This document shows positions 56,703 through 64,000 of a stretch of DNA of 64,000 nucleotides, piece by piece. The notes under the pieces are model-generated. The model worked only from the letters and a program-made list of their open reading frames with translations. It had not been told where the DNA came from and ran no database searches. Location: positions 1,116,001 to 1,180,000 of the forward strand of contig NZ_BAABWS010000001.1 in NCBI RefSeq assembly GCF_040371945.1, written 5' to 3'. The translations under genes were made by a program, and so were the position numbers. This DNA comes from Litorivita sp040371945 (GTDB taxonomy: Bacteria > Pseudomonadota > Alphaproteobacteria > Rhodobacterales > Rhodobacteraceae). Within the stretch, counting starts at the first letter, position 1. Every line of letters begins with the position of its first letter.

Positions 56703-58091
56703 ATGGCGAATTACGATGTTATCATCATCGGCGCAGGCCCCGGTGGCTATGTTGCCGCCATCCGCTGCGCCCAACTGGGCCTCAAAGTGGCCTGTGTCGA
56801 AGGCCGAGACACCCTCGGCGGCACCTGCCTCAACGTGGGCTGTATCCCCTCCAAAGCGATGCTGCACGCCAGCCATATGCTGCATGAAGCCGAGCATAAT
56901 TTCGCCAAAATGGGCCTGAAGGGCAAATCCCCCTCGGTCGATTTCAAACAGATGCTCGCCTATAAGGACGAAACCGTCACCGGCAATACCAAAGGCATCG
57001 AATTCTTGTTTAAAAAGAACAAGGTAGATTGGATCAAAGGCTGGGCCTCGATCCCTGCAGCGGGCAAGGTCAAAGTCGGCGACGAGACCCATGAAGCGAA
57101 GAATATCATCATCGCTTCGGGCTCCGAACCCTCCTCGATCCCCGGTGTCGAGATCGACGAGAAAACCGTCGTCTCCTCCACCGGCGCGCTCGAATTGCCC
57201 AAAGTGCCCAAGAAGATGGTCGTCATCGGCGCAGGCGTGATCGGGCTGGAGCTTGGCTCGGTTTACAAACGCCTCGGCTCCGAGGTCCAAGTGATCGAGT
57301 TCATGGACAAAGTCACCCCCGGCATGGATGGCGAAGTGCAAAAGCAGTTCCAGAAAATGCTTACAAAACAAGGGCTTGAATTCATCATGGGCGCCGCCGT
57401 GCAAAGCGTGGAGACCGGCAAGACCAAGGCCAAAGTCACCTATAAATTGCGCAAGGACGACAGCGAAGCCACCGTCGACGCCGATGTGGTTCTGGTCGCC
57501 ACGGGCCGCCGCCCCTATGTCGACGGCCTCGGCCTTGAGGCGCTTGGCGTCGAGATGACCGAACGCGGACAGATCAAGACCGACGCCCATTGGGCGACCA
57601 ATGTCAAAGGCATCTATGCCATCGGCGATGTGATCACCGGCCCGATGCTGGCCCATAAGGCCGAAGACGAAGGCATGGCCTGCGCCGAAGTCATCGCGGG
57701 CAAGCATGGCCATGTGAATTACGGCGTCATCCCCGGCGTGATCTATACCCACCCCGAGGTCGCCTCGGTCGGCGCCACCGAAGAGCAGCTCAAAGACGAG
57801 GGCCGCGCCTATAAGGTCGGCAAATTCCCCTTCATGGGCAACGCCCGCGCCAAGGCGGTTTTCGCTGGCGACGGCTTTGTCAAACTGCTGGCCGACAAAG
57901 ACACCGACCGCGTGCTGGGATGCCATATCATCGGGCCAGGCGCGGGGGATTTGATCCACGAAATCTGTGTCGCCATGGAGTTCGGCGCCTCGGCGCAGGA
58001 TGTGGCGCTGACCTGTCACGCGCATCCGACCTTCTCCGAAGCCGTGCGCGAAGCAGCATTGGCCTGCGGCGACGGGGCGATCCACGTTTAA
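56703..58091 (+). CDS. lpd: Dihydrolipoyl dehydrogenase
   Basis: A 462-residue E3 flavoenzyme that reoxidises lipoyl groups of 2-oxo acid dehydrogenases with NAD. The FAD-binding start is YDVIIIGAGPGGYVAAIRCA, and the redox-active disulfide is in GGTCLNVGCIPSKAML near residues 38-53. The NAD fold starts KKMVVIGAGVIGLELGSVYK, and the C-terminal catalytic pair is HAHPTFSEA. The length is standard. It lies downstream of sucAB but has its own promoter region with four 11-bp repeats and ends in a bidirectional terminator. Confidence 0.97.
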   Translation: MANYDVIIIGAGPGGYVAAIRCAQLGLKVACVEGRDTLGGTCLNVGCIPSKAMLHASHMLHEAEHNFAKMGLKGKSPSVDFKQMLAYKDETVTGNTKGIEFLFKKNKVDWIKGWASIPAAGKVKVGDETHEAKNIIIASGSEPSSIPGVEIDEKTVVSSTGALELPKVPKKMVVIGAGVIGLELGSVYKRLGSEVQVIEFMDKVTPGMDGEVQKQFQKMLTKQGLEFIMGAAVQSVETGKTKAKVTYKLRKDDSEATVDADVVLVATGRRPYVDGLGLEALGVEMTERGQIKTDAHWATNVKGIYAIGDVITGPMLAHKAEDEGMACAEVIAGKHGHVNYGVIPGVIYTHPEVASVGATEEQLKDEGRAYKVGKFPFMGNARAKAVFAGDGFVKLLADKDTDRVLGCHIIGPGAGDLIHEICVAMEFGASAQDVALTCHAHPTFSEAVREAALACGDGAIHV

Positions 58092-58108
58092 GCACCTGTA
58101 AACAAACA

Positions 58109-58138
58109 AAAGGGCCGGAGGTTTCTCCGGCCCTTTTT
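58109..58138. terminator. Bidirectional terminator between lpd and the PPOX gene
   Basis: A perfect 12-bp stem (58109-58120 with 58125-58136) around a GTTT loop, with A residues on one side and five T on the other. It can end both lpd and the converging leftward operon. Confidence 0.85.
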
Positions 58139-58164
58139 GTATCATATCCCGCCTATGCGGGGCG

Positions 58165-58767
58165 CTACCACAAGGTCTCTTGCGCCCGTTTTGGATAGGC
58201 TTTGTCCCAATCTTGCGCGCCGATCTCGCCCTGCGTCATCTCGGCCAAAATCTGGCCAAGGCTCGGCACCAATGCCTTATCGTCGCGCGCCCACAGGTTC
58301 GAGCGCATCAAAGCTTTGGGGCATTGCGAATAGACCTCTTTGATCTCGACCACGATCACGCTGGCCGGATGGGTGCCGCGCTGGGTAAAGCGCGCGCGCA
58401 AATCGGCGTCATTGCTGAGCCATGCGCGCCCGTTGATGCGCACGACCGTATCCTCGCGCGGCACCATGAACATCAGTGACACACGCCCGTCCGTCACGAT
58501 ATTGCGAAGCGAATCCAACCGGTTATTGCCGCGCCAATCGGGCAGGGCCAAATGGCCCGCGTCCAGTTCCAAAGCCACCGGACCGTCATCGCCGCGCGGG
58601 CTGGCATCGGTGCCGTCCGGCCCATTGGTGGCCAGAATGCAAAACCGCGAGGCCGCGATCCACTGGCGATACATCGGGGTCAGCCGCTTGGCCACCTTGC
58701 GCAGCGCCGCCTTCGAAGGCGCGCCATAAAGCGCCTCAAGCGCCTCTATCGTCTCAATCTTTGCCAT
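58165..58767 (-). CDS. Pyridoxamine 5'-phosphate oxidase-family FMN-binding protein
   Basis: A 200-residue flavin-binding split-barrel protein. The N-terminal helix pair is followed by FCILATNGPDGTDASPRGDD, HLALPDWRGNNRLDSLRNIV and VSLMFMVPREDTVVRINGRA. These match the FMN-contacting strands of the DR_2398/MSMEG_1061-type PPOX proteins (TIGR04025). The reaction is unknown; it is not PdxH. Its start overlaps the plsC stop by 14 bases, and it is the last gene of ftsE-ftsX-plsC-PPOX. Confidence 0.88.
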   Translation of the reverse strand: MAKIETIEALEALYGAPSKAALRKVAKRLTPMYRQWIAASRFCILATNGPDGTDASPRGDDGPVALELDAGHLALPDWRGNNRLDSLRNIVTDGRVSLMFMVPREDTVVRINGRAWLSNDADLRARFTQRGTHPASVIVVEIKEVYSQCPKALMRSNLWARDDKALVPSLGQILAEMTQGEIGAQDWDKAYPKRAQETLW

Positions 58768-59494
58768 CCAAATCGAACCCCGCTTCGCGCATCAGGGCGT
58801 TTGAGCGCGTCTCGACCGCGCTTTCGAGCCGCTGCATAAATTCGGCCCGCTCCAACCCCGTCTCGATGGTCGGCAAAAACTCCACCACCGCCAAACCGGG
58901 TTTGCGGTAAATCCCGCGGCGCGGCCAGAACACGCCCGCATTGGTCGCCGCAGGCACGCAAGGCTGGCCCAGATCCTCGTAAAGCACCGCCGTGCCGACC
59001 TTATAGGGCACCTTTGCCCCCGGTGCGACGCGGGTGCCTTGGGAATAGATGATCAACTGCCCCGGTTTGGCCAGCCCCGCCGCCACATCGGCCACCATCT
59101 TCTTGATCGCCGCGCCGCGTTTGCCGCGGTTCACCGGAACGCAGCCGATGCGATAGGCATATTGGCCGATGATCGGCGTATAAAGAAGCTCGCGTTTCAT
59201 AATGAATTTGCCCGCGGGCACCGAACCGAAGATCAGCAAAATATCGAGGAAAGACTGATGCTTGGCCGCGACCATAACCTCATCGGTGGGGGGCGTGCCG
59301 CGCACTTCGGTGCGCAATCCGATCATCCACACCGCGCTCCACCTTATCCAGCGGCAATAGAGCGAACAGGCCGTATGGGCCCCGCGCGCATGCAGCAAGG
59401 CCCAAGGCAAGAACACCACGCCCAGCACCAACATCGACAGGTAAACGTTGATTTCAAAGATCAGCGAGCGGATCCATTGCAAAGCATAGCGCAT
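58754..59494 (-). CDS. plsC: 1-Acyl-sn-glycerol-3-phosphate acyltransferase (PlsC family)
   Basis: A 246-residue acyltransferase that makes phosphatidic acid from lysophosphatidate at the inner membrane. An N-terminal membrane segment (INVYLSMLVLGVVFLPWALL) is followed by the catalytic HX4D motif in KHQSFLDILLIFG, CVPVNRGKRG, and IYSQGTRVAPG in place of the usual EGTR (here QGTR). I start at 59494 (MRYALQW), just after the ftsX stop. Genomes of this type usually have other PlsC copies, so it may be a paralogue with different acyl preference. Confidence 0.9.
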   Translation of the reverse strand: MRYALQWIRSLIFEINVYLSMLVLGVVFLPWALLHARGAHTACSLYCRWIRWSAVWMIGLRTEVRGTPPTDEVMVAAKHQSFLDILLIFGSVPAGKFIMKRELLYTPIIGQYAYRIGCVPVNRGKRGAAIKKMVADVAAGLAKPGQLIIYSQGTRVAPGAKVPYKVGTAVLYEDLGQPCVPAATNAGVFWPRRGIYRKPGLAVVEFLPTIETGLERAEFMQRLESAVETRSNALMREAGFDLDGKD

Positions 59495-59495
59495 A

Positions 59496-60398
59496 TCAGG
59501 GAAGCTCCTTGAGCGTCTTGTTGGCGGCCATACGGGTGGCCACAAATCCGACCAAAGCGGCCAGCGGCGGGATCAGTAGCGGGGTGAGCCAATGCACCCC
59601 CTGAAAGCCCAGACCGGTCAAAAACCCGCCTTCGGCCTGCGCCGAGGGCAAGAGCATCACCGCGACCAGCCCCGCGAGCGTGCCCACCGCCGCACCGCCC
59701 AAAGCGCGCAGGGTAAAGCGGCGCACGAAGGCCTGTGCGATATAACCATCGCGCGCGCCCACGAGCCGCATCACGGTGATGACCTGCGCATTCGCCGCCA
59801 AGGCCGCATTCGCCGCCAAGGTGATCATCGCCGCCATCGCCCCGCCGATGAGCAAAATCGACACCCACCCCAAAAGCCGCAGCCGCGAGGCCGCGCGCAC
59901 CATCGGTTTGCGCCAACGGGTGTGATCATCCAAAATCGCGCCCGGAACCTCGCCCGCCAACCGCAGGCGCAGGCCTTCGGCGTCATAGCCCTCGGCGGTT
60001 TCCACCACGTCGATCAACTGCGGGATCGGCAATTGATCCACCGGCATATCGGGGCCGAACCACGGCTCGAGCAGCGCGCGCTGTTCGTCGCCCGACAGGG
60101 GACGGGCCGAGGCCACCCCCGGTGTGGTTTGCAACACCCGCAAGGCCGCTTCGGTTTGCGCCGCGATCTGGTCGGCGGGGGCTGAAATGCGCAGGGTCGA
60201 GGAACGGGTCAACTCCTCGCCCCAACGATCCGCCAAACGTCCGGTCGCCAAGGACAGCGCCAAGGCAAAGACCGCCAAAAACGCCATCGCCCCCGAGGCG
60301 AACAGCGTCAGCCGCGCCGTAAATCCGGTGGGCGGCACCACGCGGTCGGCCTGCCGGTCACCCGCGGCAAAGGCAAGGATCGTTTGCACCATGCTCAC
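59496..60398 (-). CDS. ftsX: Cell division protein FtsX
   Basis: A 300-residue membrane protein of the FtsX/MacB fold. It has one N-terminal helix (LTLFASGAMAFLAVFALALS), an extracytoplasmic loop, and three C-terminal helices (about 175-200, 225-250 and 265-290). The sequence ALRVLQTTPGVASARPLSGD lies in the periplasmic domain that contacts murein-hydrolase regulators. With FtsE it forms the ABC-type complex at the divisome. The start overlaps the ftsE stop (GTGA at 60398); an ATG six bases later is an alternative. Confidence 0.93.
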   Translation of the reverse strand: MSMVQTILAFAAGDRQADRVVPPTGFTARLTLFASGAMAFLAVFALALSLATGRLADRWGEELTRSSTLRISAPADQIAAQTEAALRVLQTTPGVASARPLSGDEQRALLEPWFGPDMPVDQLPIPQLIDVVETAEGYDAEGLRLRLAGEVPGAILDDHTRWRKPMVRAASRLRLLGWVSILLIGGAMAAMITLAANAALAANAQVITVMRLVGARDGYIAQAFVRRFTLRALGGAAVGTLAGLVAVMLLPSAQAEGGFLTGLGFQGVHWLTPLLIPPLAALVGFVATRMAANKTLKELP

Positions 60399-61072
60399 AA
60401 ATCCGCCCCCGCCAATTGCAACCGCCGCTGCGCGATGCGCAAGACGCGCGCCTGCACTTGGCTTTTGGCGGCGCGGATAAGGTTCATATCATGGGTCGCA
60501 ATCATGATCGTTTTGCCCATTTTGTTCAGCTCGATCAATAGCTTGAGCAGGCGTTGCGACATCTCCCAATCGACATTGCCCGTCGGCTCGTCGGCCAGAA
60601 CCACATCGGGCGACATGATCACCGCGCGCGCCAATGCGGCGCGCTGGCGCTCGCCACCGGATAGTTCGGGCGGCAAGGCCGCAGAGCGCGCCGTCAACCC
60701 GACCCAGCCCATCAATTCCTTGAGGTTGGCCGCCTCGGCCAATGTATCGCGCCCCGAAACCGTCAGCGGCAGCGCCACATTGTCGGCCAAGGGCAGATGG
60801 TCGAGAAACTGGCAATCTTGGTGCACCACGCCGATGCGCCGCCGCGCCAAAGCCGCATCATCGCGGGTCATCATCCGCACGTCGCTGTCGAACAGGCGCA
60901 CCTGCCCCGCCGTGGGGATCAAGGCGCCATAACACAGTTTGAGAAATGTCGTCTTGCCCGCGCCGCTCGGCCCCGTGAGAAAATGAAACGACCCTGGCGC
61001 GAGTTTCAACGAGATATCGCTCAGCAGCTCGCCGCCGCCGTAGCTATAGGCCACATTCTCCAATTCGATCAC
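60395..61072 (-). CDS. ftsE: Cell division ATP-binding protein FtsE
   Basis: A 225-residue ABC ATPase. It has Walker A GPSGAGKTTFLKLCYG near residues 36-51, signature LSGGERQRAALARAV, and Walker B DVVLADEPTGNVD. The start is a GTG at 61072 (VIELENVAYSYGGGE), which gives the normal FtsE length; longer versions add non-homologous residues. FtsEX couples ATP hydrolysis to septal peptidoglycan hydrolysis. The region between this start and the zinc-ribbon gene carries a GTTAACCAT CtrA half-site. Confidence 0.95.
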   Translation of the reverse strand: MIELENVAYSYGGGELLSDISLKLAPGSFHFLTGPSGAGKTTFLKLCYGALIPTAGQVRLFDSDVRMMTRDDAALARRRIGVVHQDCQFLDHLPLADNVALPLTVSGRDTLAEAANLKELMGWVGLTARSAALPPELSGGERQRAALARAVIMSPDVVLADEPTGNVDWEMSQRLLKLLIELNKMGKTIMIATHDMNLIRAAKSQVQARVLRIAQRRLQLAGADL

Positions 61073-61226
61073 GCTGCACGCCCCTTTGCCTCGCCGTTTG
61101 CCCGCGTGGCACCCGATAATATCCTGTCGCAATATGCCCGCCCGTTGTGCCCCAGCGGCGACATATATTCAATCCGCTGCCGCTGGATTTCCTTTGCTCT
61201 TTTCGGTTGCTACGAAACATTCTAAG

Positions 61227-61235
61227 GTTAACCAT
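61227..61235. promoter_or_regulatory. CtrA half-site between ftsE and the zinc-ribbon gene
   Basis: GTTAACCAT, the canonical CtrA half-site, at 61227-61235, within the 204-base intergenic space and 41 bases before the zinc-ribbon ATG. No second half-site is clear. Confidence 0.35.
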
Positions 61236-61276
61236 AGAGCAGCAGGAAAAGCCGTCGAATGCGGCATGGGGGCGAA

Positions 61277-62383
61277 ATGCGGTTGGTATGCCCGAATTGC
61301 GAGGCGCAATACGAAGTTCCGGACGAAGTGGTTCCGGAAAGCGGTCGCGATGTGCAATGCTCCAGCTGCGGCGACACATGGTTCCAGCAGCACCCTAAAC
61401 AGATCGCCGCCGCCGAGGCAGAGGCCGAAAGCGCCGCCGAGCAAGACAGCTTTGTCGAGGATCGGCCGGCATCAGATCCCGAGCCGCAGGCCCCCGCGCC
61501 CGATCCCGTGATTGAGGATGCCGAGGACACGCTGCCCGATTACGGGCTGAGCGATGAGACCGAACAGGATCGCGGCGAGGACGAGGACGCCCCCTTCATC
61601 GAGATCACCGAGACGCCTGAGCCTGCCAACGAGAGCGCCGCGCAGCAAGACGACTGGACCCCGCCCGCACAGGATCAGGCCATCGCCAGCGCAGAGGACG
61701 ACTATTACGAGGATGAAACCGGCGCGGATGAATGGGCCTCGGGCGAGGCCGACCATGATGACGCGCCCGCCCCGCCCCGCCGTCCGCTTGATGCCGGTGT
61801 CGCCGAATTGCTGCGCGAGGAGGCCGAACGCGAGGCCCGCGCCCGCGCCGCCGAATCCAACAGCGACTTTGAAAGCCAAGGCGATCTGGGCCTCGACGAG
61901 CCATCGGTCGAAGACACCCGCCGCGAGCGCGAGGCGCAAATCCGCATGGCGCGGATGCGCGGAGAGCCGGAGCCGCCCGCCGAAACCGCCGCCACATTGG
62001 CCGCCATGGGCGGGTCGCGCCGCGATCTGTTGCCCGATATCGAAGAGATCAACTCGACCCTGCGCTCGACCCGCGACCGCCGTCCCGCCTCGGCGGGAGA
62101 TCAGGACGGCGTGATGGACGAGGCGCCGCAAAAGCGCAGCTTCCGCTCCGGCTTTCTCGGCGCGCTTCTCATCGCCGTGGTGCTTTTGGTGGTCTACGCC
62201 AATGCCGCGAAAATCTCCGCCGCCGTGCCTGCCATCGCCCCTGCGGTGAATGGCTATGCGGCGCAAGTGGACCGCGCGCGCGGCTGGTTGGACGCCAAAA
62301 TGGTGTCGATGATGACCAAGATGGACGATATGGCAGGCGCGCCCAATACCGCCGCGCCGCAAAATCCGGCCGCAAGCGAATAG
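61277..62383 (+). CDS. Zinc-ribbon (MJ0042-type) membrane protein with acidic linker
   Basis: A 368-residue protein with three parts. The N-terminal zinc ribbon (CPNCEAQYEV ... CSSCGDTWF) covers about residues 5-37. A long, very acidic, low-complexity linker follows, rich in Asp, Glu, Ala and Pro. One membrane helix near 290-308 (GFLGALLIAVVLLVVYANAA) precedes a short C-terminus. This is the MJ0042-family layout, common in alphaproteobacteria and of unknown role. The start at 61277 places the ribbon directly at the N-terminus; the ATG at 61259 adds six residues. It is divergent from ftsE. Confidence 0.85.
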   Translation: MRLVCPNCEAQYEVPDEVVPESGRDVQCSSCGDTWFQQHPKQIAAAEAEAESAAEQDSFVEDRPASDPEPQAPAPDPVIEDAEDTLPDYGLSDETEQDRGEDEDAPFIEITETPEPANESAAQQDDWTPPAQDQAIASAEDDYYEDETGADEWASGEADHDDAPAPPRRPLDAGVAELLREEAEREARARAAESNSDFESQGDLGLDEPSVEDTRREREAQIRMARMRGEPEPPAETAATLAAMGGSRRDLLPDIEEINSTLRSTRDRRPASAGDQDGVMDEAPQKRSFRSGFLGALLIAVVLLVVYANAAKISAAVPAIAPAVNGYAAQVDRARGWLDAKMVSMMTKMDDMAGAPNTAAPQNPAASE

Positions 62384-62449
62384 CTCCAACGCCGCAGATT
62401 GCGCTTCCGAATGGATCAACCCGCAATAGCGAAGAAACCTTGCCGCCGC

Positions 62450-64000
62450 TTAAAACCGCTCCAGCAAGCGTTTGAAGTAGTCGCGTTCTTTTTCAGGGCG
62501 CTCCACCTCGCCCGCGCGGCGGCGCAATTCGTCCAGCAATTCAAGAGCTTGGCCGTAAGCGTCGGAATCATAACCGCGCCCGCCATCGGAGGTTGCGGTG
62601 GTACTGCCCTGCGTGCGGCCCAAAGGATCGCGCGCGCCGCTCGGGCTGCCTTGGCCCTCGCCTTGGGCCTGCCGATCGCTGCCCTCGCCCTCGCCCGCAG
62701 CTTCGGCCATGGCCTCGCCAAGGGTGCGGATGCCGTCGCGCAGCCCGTCCATCGCCTCGGCTTGCCGGTTGATGGCCTCGGCCAGATCGTCGCGCCGCAG
62801 CGCATCCTCGGCCCCCTCCATCGCCTCGCCCGCGCGGTCCAGCGCCTCGCGCGCCGCCTCGCCGCCTTCGCTGCCCGCTTGCGGCAGATTGTTGCGCTGG
62901 CGGTTGAGTTCTTGGCGCAGGGCGCGCTGGCGATCGGCGAGATTTTGCGCCAGATCCTGACCGCCCTGCCCTTGACCGGCTTGGCCTTCGCCTTGCCCCT
63001 GACCCTGCCCTTCGCCCTGTCCTTGGCCCTGTCCCTGACCTTGGGCCTGATCTTGGCCCTGCCCCTGACCTCGGCCCTGACCGCTTTGCCCGTCTTGGCC
63101 TTGGCCCGATTGACCGCTCTGGCCTTGCTGCCCCTGCGCGCCCTCTTGACCTTGCTGGCCTGGCTGGCCGCTCTGCTGTCCGGGGTTGAATTGGTCCTGA
63201 AGGTCGCGGAAGGCCTGATCGGAGAGCGATTGTTGATCGCGCAGGGTTTCGGACAGCCCGTCCATCGCCTGCTCTCCAGGTGATTGCATGCCTTGGCCTT
63301 GGCCCTGCGCGATGCGCATGTTTTCAAGCAATTCTTGCAACTCGGCCAAGGCTTGCTGTGCCTCGGCCATGCGGCCTTGCTCCATCAATTCCTGTATCCG
63401 GTCCATCATCCGTTGCAGATCGTTTTGCGTCATCTGCATCGCATCGCCGTTTTGGGCGCTCTGCGGCGGCTCGCCCTCTTGGTTTTGCTCGCGTGCAAGC
63501 TGGCGCATGTAATCGGCGGTGGCATCGCGCAGCTCTTGCATCAACTCGGCGATCTCGTTCTCGCTGGCCCCGCGTTTCATCGCCTCGGCTAGGCGCTCTT
63601 GCGCGCGTTTCATCCGCTCGCGTGCATCCTCCAGATCGCCCTCTTCAAGCTGCAAGGCCAAGGCCCACATCGCCTCGGCGATCTCGTCGCGGCTGGCCTC
63701 CTCCATGGTCTCGCCCGCCGCAATCGCCGCCTCCAGCCGCCGCAAGATCGTGCGCAATTGCAGATAATCGCCGTCATTGCGAAACAGGCCTTCGGGTTGA
63801 TAGGACATGGCGCGCAAGAGCTGCGCCGTGCGCGGCGCATTGGCGCGGGTCCACAAAAGATCGCGGCGCAATTCGATCACCGAAGCGGCCAGAGGATCAA
63901 AGAACCGCCGCGCCGCCAAACGCATGGGCAGGGTCTCGCTCGCCCCCTCTTGGCCCGCCGCGTCACTGGCATAAAGCGTCACCTTCACGGGCAGATTGGC
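62450..64000 (-). CDS. TIGR02302 family protein (5' end beyond the window)
   Basis: The C-terminal 517 codons of a larger protein of the TIGR02302 (DUF4175) family. The frame stays open to base 64000, so the start lies outside; family members are roughly 800-900 residues. The visible part begins with an extracellular-like segment (KVTLYASDAAG), then long coiled-coil helices (DLQRMMDRIQELMEQGRMAE; LAELQELLENMRIAQ). A Gln/Gly-rich tract encoded at about 62953-63180 follows, then further helices and a conserved end (YGQALELLDELRRRAGE, ERDYFKRLLERF). It is a putative membrane-anchored protein of unknown function. Confidence 0.85.
   Translation of the reverse strand, partial: ANLPVKVTLYASDAAGQEGASETLPMRLAARRFFDPLAASVIELRRDLLWTRANAPRTAQLLRAMSYQPEGLFRNDGDYLQLRTILRRLEAAIAAGETMEEASRDEIAEAMWALALQLEEGDLEDARERMKRAQERLAEAMKRGASENEIAELMQELRDATADYMRQLAREQNQEGEPPQSAQNGDAMQMTQNDLQRMMDRIQELMEQGRMAEAQQALAELQELLENMRIAQGQGQGMQSPGEQAMDGLSETLRDQQSLSDQAFRDLQDQFNPGQQSGQPGQQGQEGAQGQQGQSGQSGQGQDGQSGQGRGQGQGQDQAQGQGQGQGQGEGQGQGQGEGQAGQGQGGQDLAQNLADRQRALRQELNRQRNNLPQAGSEGGEAAREALDRAGEAMEGAEDALRRDDLAEAINRQAEAMDGLRDGIRTLGEAMAEAAGEGEGSDRQAQGEGQGSPSGARDPLGRTQGSTTATSDGGRGYDSDAYGQALELLDELRRRAGEVERPEKERDYFKRLLERF
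62953..63180 (-). repeat. Gln/Gly low-complexity tract in the TIGR02302 gene
   Basis: Mostly GQ dipeptides, written as near-repeats of a 6-base GGCCAG-type unit over about 75 codons. Slippage-prone DNA; the family is known to have a variable Q/G region here. Confidence 0.75.

Noticed and set aside
59250..59300. Possible inactive PlsC because EGTR reads QGTR
   Set aside because: The HX4D catalytic motif is intact and Gln is tolerated at this position in some homologues, so inactivity is not supported.
62399..63283. A plus-strand frame encoding a hydrophobic Leu/Ala-rich protein opposite the TIGR02302 gene
   Set aside because: The hydrophobicity comes from reading the Gln/Gly repeat backwards; the minus-strand frame has family-specific sequence on both sides of the tract.

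Overview
The window is chromosomal, GC-rich DNA from an alphaproteobacterium, very probably a Rhodobacteraceae (Roseobacter/Rhodobacter group). This rests on three things seen here: ethylmalonyl-CoA pathway (EMCP) genes (ccr, ecm, mch, mcl2) lie beside a TCA block (sdhCDAB, mdh, sucCDAB, lpd), an arrangement I recall from Rhodobacter sphaeroides; a luxR-luxI pair is present; and there are CtrA-type sites (TTAA-N7-TTAA) and a VPLPA-CTERM protein. No phage, insertion sequence, CRISPR array, rRNA or tRNA was recognised.

Layout. 1-7 kb: a GST, the competence-type ATPase yifB/comM, then a leftward rsmI-yraN-gshB-esterase run divergent from an LpoA-like lipoprotein gene. 7-17.9 kb: housekeeping genes (glnD, murJ, trpS, nfu, tsaB-rimI) with a rhomboid-like protein, a VPLPA-CTERM surface protein, a VOC enzyme and a universal stress protein. 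18-24 kb: a BMP-type nucleoside-like ABC transporter operon carrying two extra genes, a low-GC secreted orphan and a LysE exporter. 24-28 kb: tauE plus a TIGR02186-type partner, an SDR and a RecD-like helicase. 28-29.7 kb: quorum sensing (luxI, luxR and a small gene overlapping the start of luxR). 29.9-34 kb: ccr and ecm, divergent around a GNAT gene. 34-38 kb: GNAT, deoD, AKR, DUF1989 and small genes. 38-42 kb: sdhCDAB with an embedded lipoprotein gene. 42-45 kb: mcl2-nnrU-DUF1737-mch. 46-58 kb: mdh, sucCD, sucAB, three accessory genes and lpd. 58-64 kb: a PPOX flavoprotein, plsC, ftsX and ftsE leftward; a zinc-ribbon protein rightward; and a TIGR02302 protein cut by the window end.

How it works together. 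The 30-58 kb segment is a carbon-assimilation island. Ccr, Ecm, Mch and Mcl2 turn C4 acyl-CoA derived from acetyl-CoA into glyoxylate, propionyl-CoA and malate/acetyl-CoA precursors, and the TCA enzymes next door take up the products.

The regulatory DNA is the most interesting part. A 14-bp motif near CTGCATTGCGGCAT lies in the same orientation upstream of ccr, mcl2, ecm and an unknown 55-aa gene. Pairs of TGTGATCACA palindromes, exactly 21 bp centre to centre, lie upstream of both sdhC and sucC. A perfect Irr-type iron box lies upstream of nfu. CtrA-type sites lie upstream of luxR, luxI, yifB/comM and the ftsE/zinc-ribbon intergenic region. Four 11-bp direct repeats abut the lpd promoter. 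The rhomboid homologue seems to lack both catalytic residues.
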